Assembly: GCF_034344865.1 (NCBI RefSeq)
Contig: NZ_CP133774.1
Location: 992,001-1,056,000 of the forward strand
DNA from: Pseudomonas sp. 10S4
Lineage (GTDB): Bacteria > Pseudomonadota > Gammaproteobacteria > Pseudomonadales > Pseudomonadaceae
DNA: 64,000 nt
Direction of reading: 5' to 3'
The notes under the pieces were generated by a model that worked only from the letters and a program-made list of their open reading frames with translations, did no database searches and was not told where the DNA came from. Below are positions 50,126-64,000 of this stretch, in pieces. The position numbers and the translations under genes were made by a program. Each line of letters starts with the position of its first letter. Within the stretch, counting starts at the first letter, position 1.

Positions 50126-50724
50126 CCCAGCAGCTCCTCGAATTTCTTCACGGCCGACACGGTGATCAACACCTTGTCGTATGCGATCAGACTAACTGGA
50201 TCGGAACCTTGAACGTCACGCACATCAACGTGTGGCAGGTTACGAGCAGCCAGGTACAGGTTCTGATCAACCACTTCAGACACGATCAAGACGTCAGTCA
50301 GGCCCATGCCAGTCAGTTTGTTCAGCAGATCTTTGGTCTTCGGTGCATCAACAGCGAAGTCCTGAACCACAACCAGACGATCAGTACGCACCAGCTCAGC
50401 AAGGATGGAACGCATTGCTGCGCGATACATCTTCTTGTTCAGCTTCTGGGTGTGATCCTGAGGACGAGCTGCGAAAGTGGTACCGCCGCCACGCCAGATT
50501 GGGCTACGGATAGTACCGGCACGAGCACGGCCAGTACCTTTCTGACGCCAAGGGCGCTTACCGCCACCACGAACGTCGGAACGGGTCTTTTGCTGCTTGC
50601 TACCTTGACGGCCGCCGGCCATGTAGGCCACGACTGCTTGGTGAACCAGCGTCTCGTTGAATTCGCCGCCAAATGTCAGTTCGGAAACTTCGATCGCTTG
50701 AGCGTCATTTACATTTAATTGCAT
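50122..50724 (-). CDS. rplD: Ribosomal protein L4
   Basis: 200 residues from [13 protein letters not shown]. The tunnel loop [23 protein letters not shown] is present. In E. coli L4 represses the S10 operon. Confidence 0.97.
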
Positions 50725-50736
50725 GTCAGCTTCCCC

Positions 50737-51372
50737 TTAACCGCGAGCCTTGGCTGCTGGACGTACAACCAAGTTGCCGCCAGTAGCGCCAGGAACAGCA
50801 CCCTTGACCAACAACAGATTGCGTTCAGCGTCCACGCGCACTACTTCCAGGGACTGCACGGTCACGCGCTCAGCGCCCATATGACCGGACATTTTTTTGC
50901 CCTTGAATACACGACCAGGAGTCTGGCACTGGCCGATAGAGCCTGGAACGCGGTGGGACACGGAGTTACCGTGGGTATTATCTTGCCCGCGGAAGTTCCA
51001 ACGCTTGATCGTACCCTGGAAGCCTTTACCCTTGGACTGACCGGTTACATCAACCAGTTGACCAGCGGCGAAGATTTCAGCGTTGATCAGATCGCCGGCC
51101 TGGTACTCGCCTTCTTCAAGACGGAATTCCATTACGGTACGACCAGCGGCAACGTTCGCTTTAGCGAAGTGGCCAGCTTGAGCAGCTGTAACACGCGAAG
51201 CACGACGCTCGCCTACAGTGACTTGCACTGCACGATAGCCATCGGTCTCTTCAGTTTTGAACTGGGTGACGCGATTCGGTTCGATCTCAATGACCGTGAC
51301 CGGAATGGAGACACCTTCTTCGGTGAAAATACGGGTCATACCGCATTTACGACCGACTACACCAATAGTCAT
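50737..51372 (-). CDS. rplC: Ribosomal protein L3
   Basis: 211 residues from [16 protein letters not shown]. Start at 51372 fits the conserved N-terminus; the in-frame ATG at 51405 is not conserved. Contains GWNFRGQ-like [16 protein letters not shown] near the modified Gln loop. Confidence 0.96.
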   Translation of the reverse strand: MTIGVVGRKCGMTRIFTEEGVSIPVTVIEIEPNRVTQFKTEETDGYRAVQVTVGERRASRVTAAQAGHFAKANVAAGRTVMEFRLEEGEYQAGDLINAEIFAAGQLVDVTGQSKGKGFQGTIKRWNFRGQDNTHGNSVSHRVPGSIGQCQTPGRVFKGKKMSGHMGAERVTVQSLEVVRVDAERNLLLVKGAVPGATGGNLVVRPAAKARG

Positions 51373-51452
51373 GTTGTAAACCTCATGAGTGTACGGGGCT
51401 TTCACCCGCTATGGCCGCCCATTTCAGAGCGTTACACGACTAAGACCGAGTC

Positions 51453-51764
51453 TTAGCCGAGGCTGATCTGCACTTCCACACCGGCCGCAAGATCAAGCTT
51501 CATAAGAGCATCAACGGTTTTATCCGTTGGCTGGACGATGTCCAGAACGCGCTTATGAGTACGGATCTCGTACTGGTCGCGCGCGTCTTTGTTGACGTGC
51601 GGGGAGACCAGAACGGTGAACCGCTCTTTACGGGTAGGCAGTGGAATTGGACCACGCACTTGAGCACCAGTACGTTTCGCGGTTTCCACGATTTCCTGGG
51701 TGGATTGGTCGATCAGGCGATGGTCAAAAGCCTTCAACCTGATACGGATTTGCTGATTTTGCAT
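51453..51764 (-). CDS. rpsJ: Ribosomal protein S10
   Basis: 103 residues from [19 protein letters not shown]. First gene of the S10 operon; also NusE, which binds NusB in antitermination. Its promoter lies at 51827-51855. Confidence 0.97.
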
Positions 51765-51826
51765 TGGATTTCAGACTCCGGCTGCTATTCCCAGCGAGCG
51801 CAATACGCCCGTTAAAAGGAGGCGCA

Positions 51827-51855
51827 ATTCTATAGACGGGTTTCTACAGTGTCAA
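51827..51855 (-). promoter_or_regulatory. S10 operon promoter
   Basis: Minus strand: -35 TTGACA (51850-51855, perfect), 17-base spacer, -10 TAGAAT (51827-51832, 5 of 6). Just below the tuf terminator. The leader to rpsJ is about 55-60 bases. Confidence 0.8.
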
Positions 51856-51860
51856 CCCAA

Positions 51861-51891
51861 TAAAAAAGCCCCCGCTAGGCGGGGGCTTTTT
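51861..51891. terminator. Terminator after tuf
   Basis: Stem gcccccgc / gcgggggc, loop tag, A's before and T's after on each strand. It ends the str operon before the S10 promoter. Confidence 0.9.
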
Positions 51892-51905
51892 CAAGTCATC
51901 ACTTA

Positions 51906-53119
51906 TTAAGCGATGATTTTGGCTACGACGCCAGCGCCGACGGTACGACCGCCTTCACGAATAGCGAAACGCAGACCATCTTCCATTGCGATGGTTTTGA
52001 TCAGGGTGACAACCATTTTGATGTTGTCGCCTGGCATTACCATTTCAACGCCTTCCGGCAGTTCGCAGTTACCGGTCACGTCAGTGGTCCGGAAGTAGAA
52101 CTGTGGACGGTAGCCTTTGAAGAACGGAGTGTGGCGACCGCCTTCTTCTTTGCTCAACACGTACACTTCAGCTTCGAAGGTAGTGTGCGGCTTAACCGAA
52201 CCTGGCTTGACCAGAACCTGGCCACGCTCAACGTCGTCACGCTTGGTGCCGCGCAGCAGCACGCCGCAGTTCTCGCCAGCACGACCTTCGTCGAGCAGCT
52301 TACGGAACATTTCAACGCCGGTGCAGGTGGTGACAACAGTGTCACGCAGGCCAACGATTTCCAGCGAATCCTGAACCTTGACGATACCGCGCTCGATACG
52401 GCCAGTTACAACAGTACCGCGACCGGAGATCGAGAATACGTCTTCGATTGGCATCAGGAACGGCTTGTCGATAACACGAACTGGATCTGGGATGTAGCTG
52501 TCCAGAGTCTCAACCAGCTTACGAACGGCAGTGGTGCCCATTTCGTTGTCGTCTTGGCCGTTCAGAGCCATCAGAGCCGAACCGATGATGATCGGAGTGT
52601 CGTCGCCCGGGAAGTCGTAAGTGCTCAGCAGATCGCGCACTTCCATCTCAACCAGTTCCAGCAGCTCAGCGTCGTCAACCATGTCAGCCTTGTTCAGGAA
52701 GACAACGATGTACGGAACGCCAACCTGACGGGACAACAGGATGTGCTCACGAGTTTGCGGCATCGGACCATCAGCGGCGACAACGAGAATCGCGCCGTCC
52801 ATCTGTGCGGCACCGGTGATCATGTTCTTGATGTAGTCAGCGTGGCCCGGTGCGTCGACGTGCGCATAGTGACGGCTTTTCGAGTCTCGTACTCAACATG
52901 GGAGATGTTGATCGTGATGCCGCGCTGGCGTTTCTTCCGGAGCGCGAGTCGATCGTACGCGAAGTCGCAGCTGAACGTTGGTCTTGGAACCGGGAACGTG
53001 TCGGAGCAAGGACGCTTGAGTCAGATCGCTGCAGTCAGCGTGGTCTTTCCGTGGTCAACGTGACCGATGGTGCCAACGTTAACGTGCGGGAGATCACGTA
53101 CAAATTTTTCTTTAGCCAC
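51906..53119 (-). CDS. tuf: Elongation factor Tu, sequence corrupted near 5' end
   Basis: The start is GTG 53119 with AAGGAG 9 bases upstream; it reads [20 protein letters not shown] and the P-loop GHVDHGKT to codon 32. From about 53023 to 52875 the sequence has many small indels and about 23 extra bases relative to a normal EF-Tu. The frame is clean again from [18 protein letters not shown] (52874) to the end. The clean part has NKxD in [10 protein letters not shown] and the C-terminal KIIA. Codons at 52777-52781 also lack one residue (VVAADGP for VVSAADGP). EF-Tu brings aminoacyl-tRNA to the ribosome. Probably consensus error; a second tuf copy may exist elsewhere. Confidence 0.88.
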
Positions 53120-53149
53120 GACAATTAACTCCTTGCCTAAAGGGCTGAA

Positions 53150-55254
53150 TCAGCCTTGTTTTTTGGTAACAGTTTCGACGATATGCGACGGAGCTGTATT
53201 GTATTTTTGAATTCCATAGAGTAGCTTGCGCGACCTTGGGACATGGAACGGACGTCGGTCGCATAACCGAACATCTCACCCAACGGAACCTCGGCACGAA
53301 TCACTTTGCCGGAAACCGTATCTTCCATACCCAGGATCATGCCGCGACGACGGTTAAGGTCGCCCATCACGTCACCCATATAGTCTTCAGGCGTAACAAC
53401 CTCTACCGCCATGATCGGCTCAAGCAACTCACCACCGCCCTTCTGGGCCAGTTGCTTGGTCGCCATGGAAGCAGCCACCTTGAACGCCATCTCGTTGGAG
53501 TCGACGTCGTGGTAAGAACCATCAAAAACGGTAGCCTTCAGGCCGATCAGCGGATAGCCGGCAACAACACCGTTCTTCATCTGCTCTTCGATACCCTTCT
53601 GGATAGCCGGGATGTATTCCTTAGGAACCACACCACCCACTACTTCGTTCACGAATTGCAGACCTTCCTGACCTTCGTCAGCAGGAGCAAAACGAATCCA
53701 GCAGTGACCGAACTGGCCACGACCGCCGGATTGACGAACGAACTTACCTTCGATTTCGCAGTTCTTCGTGATGCGCTCACGATAGGAAACCTGAGGCTTA
53801 CCGATGTTGGCTTCGACGTTGAACTCACGGCGCATCCGGTCAACCAGGATGTCCAGGTGCAGCTCGCCCATGCCGGAGATGATCGTTTGACCAGTCTCTT
53901 CATCAGTCTTAACGCGGAAAGATGGATCTTCCTGAGCAAGCTTGCCCAGAGCGATACCCATTTTTTCCTGGTCATCCTTGGTCTTAGGCTCAACGGCAAC
54001 CGAGATAACCGGCTCCGGGAAGTCCATACGAACCAGAATGATTGGCTTGTCAGCGGTGCACAAAGTTTCACCTGTGGTGACGTCCTTCATGCCGATCAAG
54101 GCCGCGATGTCGCCAGCGCGCACTTCCTTGATTTCTTCACGGGCGTTTGCGTGCATTTGCACCATACGACCCACGCGCTCTTTCTTGCCTTTAACCGAGT
54201 TGATCACGCCGTCGCCGGAGCTCAACACGCCCGAGTAAACTCGAACGAAGGTCAAAGTACCCACGAATGGGTCAGTAGCGATCTTGAACGCCAGAGCCGA
54301 GAACGGCTCGCTGTCGTCTGCATGACGCTCCAATTCGATAGTCTCGTCATCCGGGTCAGTACCCTTGATGGCAGGAATGTCGACTGGGGCCGGCAGGAAG
54401 TCGATAACAGCGTCGAGAACCAGGGGAACACCCTTGTTCTTGAAGGAAGAACCGCAGACAGCCAAGACGATCTCACCAGCGATGGTACGCTGACGCAGAG
54501 CGGCCTTGATTTCCGGGATGGTGATTTCCTCACCCTCCAGGTACTTGTCCATCAGCTCTTCGCTGGCTTCGGCTGCAGCCTGAACCATGTTGTCACGCCA
54601 CTCTTCAGCCAATTCCAGCAGCTCTGCAGGAATAGCTTCGCGACGTGGAACAGTGCCCTTGTCAGCATCGTTCCAGTAAACAGCTTCCATGTTGATCAGA
54701 TCGATCTGACCCTGGAAGTTGTCTTCGGAACCGATTGCCAACTGGATTGGCACCGGGGTGTGACCCAGACGCTGCTTGATCTGACCGATCACGCGCAGGA
54801 AGTTCGCACCAGCACGGTCCATCTTGTTAACGTAAACAAGACGTGGAACGCCGTACTTGTTGGCTTGACGCCATACGGTTTCCGACTGAGGCTCAACACC
54901 CGAAGTGCCGCAGAACACAACGACAGCGCCGTCGAGTACGCGCAGGGAACGCTCAACTTCAATAGTGAAGTCAACGTGGCCCGGGGTATCGATGACGTTG
55001 AAGCGGTACTTATCAGCGTACTGCTTCTCGGAACCCTGCCAGAAGGTGGTAATAGCAGCAGAAGTAATGGTAATACCACGCTCCTGCTCCTGCACCATCC
55101 AGTCGGTGGTCGCGGCGCCGTCATGCACCTCGCCCATCTTGTGGCTTTTGCCAGTGTAAAAAGGAACGCGCTCGGTGGTGGTGGTTTTACCAGCATCCAC
55201 GTGAGCAACGATACCAATGTTACGGTAGCGGTTAATCGGTGTAGTACGAGCCAT
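53150..55254 (-). CDS. fusA: Elongation factor G, one-base frameshift near 3' end
   Basis: 701 residues when bridged. G1 [11 protein letters not shown]3 DTPGHVDF, G4 NKMD. The frame breaks at a run of five T's on the + strand (53204-53208). With one more base the C-terminus reads [20 protein letters not shown] and stops at 53150. Without it, the uncorrected frame runs to 53137 with an unlike tail. The 701 length is what Pseudomonas EF-G should have. Residue 32 (RVPFYTG) is Pro where EF-G has Leu, a possible error. EF-G drives translocation. Confidence 0.93.
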
Positions 55255-55284
55255 AAAGCCCTCGCAAAATTAGTGACGCTAAAA

Positions 55285-55776
<492 letters not shown>

Positions 55777-55873
55777 TCAGGTTCGCTCGGAATCGGTCCC
55801 CTTTCGGGACGCCTCCGACCTTACTCTTATCGACTCAGAAAAATAGAAAATCAGTTTTTACAAAAAGCCGCTA

Positions 55874-56245
55874 CTACTTAGGCTTCTTGGTACCGTACTT
55901 CGAACGACCCTGGTTACGACCTTTAACGCCGGAAGTATCCAAAGAACCGCGTACGGTGTGGTAACGAACACCTGGCAAGTCTTTTACACGACCGCCGCGG
56001 ATCAGTACCACGCTGTGCTCTTGCAGGTTGTGGCCTTCACCGCCGATGTACGAGGAAACCTCGAAACCGTTGGTCAGACGCACACGGCATACTTTACGCA
56101 GTGCCGAGTTAGGTTTTTTCGGCGTGGTGGTATACACACGGGTGCATACGCCACGACGTTGCGGGCAGTTCTGCAGCGCAGGCACGTCGGATTTCTCGAC
56201 GATACGCTTACGCGGCTGACGTACCAGCTGGTTGATAGTTGCCAT
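55874..56245 (-). CDS. rpsL: Ribosomal protein S12
   Basis: 123 residues from [19 protein letters not shown]. The decoding loop [20 protein letters not shown] is intact with Lys at 43 and 88 (E. coli numbering), so no streptomycin-resistance change is seen. First gene of the str operon. Its Asp89 is the RimO/YcaO methylthiolation target in E. coli. Confidence 0.97.
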   Translation of the reverse strand: MATINQLVRQPRKRIVEKSDVPALQNCPQRRGVCTRVYTTTPKKPNSALRKVCRVRLTNGFEVSSYIGGEGHNLQEHSVVLIRGGRVKDLPGVRYHTVRGSLDTSGVKGRNQGRSKYGTKKPK

Positions 56246-56336
56246 CTACTAGCTCCACTGTTGTCTTGCGACGCTATTGTCTTGCAAGAAAAGCAAAATG
56301 GCAGGAACGAATTCCCGCCAAATTTAGGGGTACAAG

Positions 56337-56365
56337 AGTCTAAAGAGGATCTTGTCCCCAGTCAA
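56337..56365 (-). promoter_or_regulatory. str operon promoter (rpsL)
   Basis: Minus strand: -35 TTGACT (56360-56365), 17-base spacer, -10 TAGACT (56337-56342). Just below the rpoC inverted repeat. Confidence 0.65.
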
Positions 56366-56370
56366 GGCAA

Positions 56371-56439
56371 GGCCCCGACCTCTCCGCTCATCCAACCTCG
56401 ACAAATTGTCTCGATTCGATGAACGGAGCGGCCGGGGCC
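56371..56439 (-). terminator. Large inverted repeat between rpoC and rpsL
   Basis: Arms 56371-56392 and 56418-56439 (22 bases, imperfect; ggccccg / cggggcc at the ends) enclose a 25-base loop that itself holds the near-palindrome cgacaaattgtctcg. No clear T-tract. May end or process rpoBC mRNA. Confidence 0.5.
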
Positions 56440-56461
56440 CCACGCTTATTTACTACAGAAC

Positions 56462-60721
<4,260 letters not shown>

Positions 60722-60728
60722 TCACGTG

Positions 60729-64000
<3,272 letters not shown>

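Noticed and set aside
51906..53119. tuf as a true pseudogene
   Set aside because: Breaks are confined to about 200 bases and resemble those in essential rpoB and fusA; error is simpler. Still possible if another tuf exists.

Overview
The window is GC-rich chromosomal DNA from a Pseudomonas, most likely of the P. fluorescens group. This rests on three things: the ribosomal-protein and RNA-polymerase gene order, local gene orders that I recall from P. aeruginosa (an oprG-type neighbourhood and the ssb / MFS / uvrA / bfr / katA / rplQ neighbourhood), and many intergenic REP/REPIN palindromes of the 'tgtgggagcgggcttgctcgcga' type.

Layout. 1-5.2 kb: the 3' end of an ABC-transporter operon (ATPase, FtsX-like permease, DUF3299 protein) of a kind linked to Zur and zinc, an OmpW/OprG porin with a good ANR box, and two overlapping NAD-dependent epimerase-type genes. 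5.6-12.2 kb: a long Lhr-type helicase and a MscS-family channel. 12.5-17.9 kb: an MFS exporter, then a tightly overlapping operon DUF72 - EEP nuclease - cardiolipin synthase ClsB - YbhN (compare E. coli ybhP-clsB-ybhN). 18-21.8 kb: an alpha/beta hydrolase overlapping a DUF3182 gene, and a GlxA-type regulator divergent from a cysteine hydrolase. 21.9-28.2 kb: a membrane-stress-like cluster matching E. coli yjfIJKLMC (DUF2170, PspA/IM30, DUF2491, DUF350, DUF1190 lipoprotein, glutathionylspermidine-synthase-like ATP-grasp), with a rhomboid protease and an RCK potassium channel inserted. Its promoter lies between two copies of the perfect palindrome ctcacgcgtgag. 28.4-37.8 kb: an OsmC-YcaO fusion, ssb, a YajR-like MFS transporter, uvrA, a ferritin and catalase. 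38-64 kb: the minus-strand ribosomal superoperon, read from high to low coordinate: rpoB - rpoC - rpsL - rpsG - fusA - tuf, then S10, spc and alpha operons through rplQ. Promoters are visible before rpsL, rpsJ, rpsH and rpsM.

Sequence quality. Seven normally intact genes (RmlD-like, lhr, uvrA, tuf, fusA, rpoC, rpoB) have reading-frame breaks. Several are one base missing from a homopolymer. Two stretches (about 52824-53023 in tuf and 62680-63251 in rpoB) have many small indels and are roughly two dozen bases too long. rpoB, rpoC and fusA are essential, so consensus errors explain these better than mutations. I annotate each gene across its break and say where the frame changes. No tRNA, rRNA, CRISPR array, prophage or insertion sequence was recognised.
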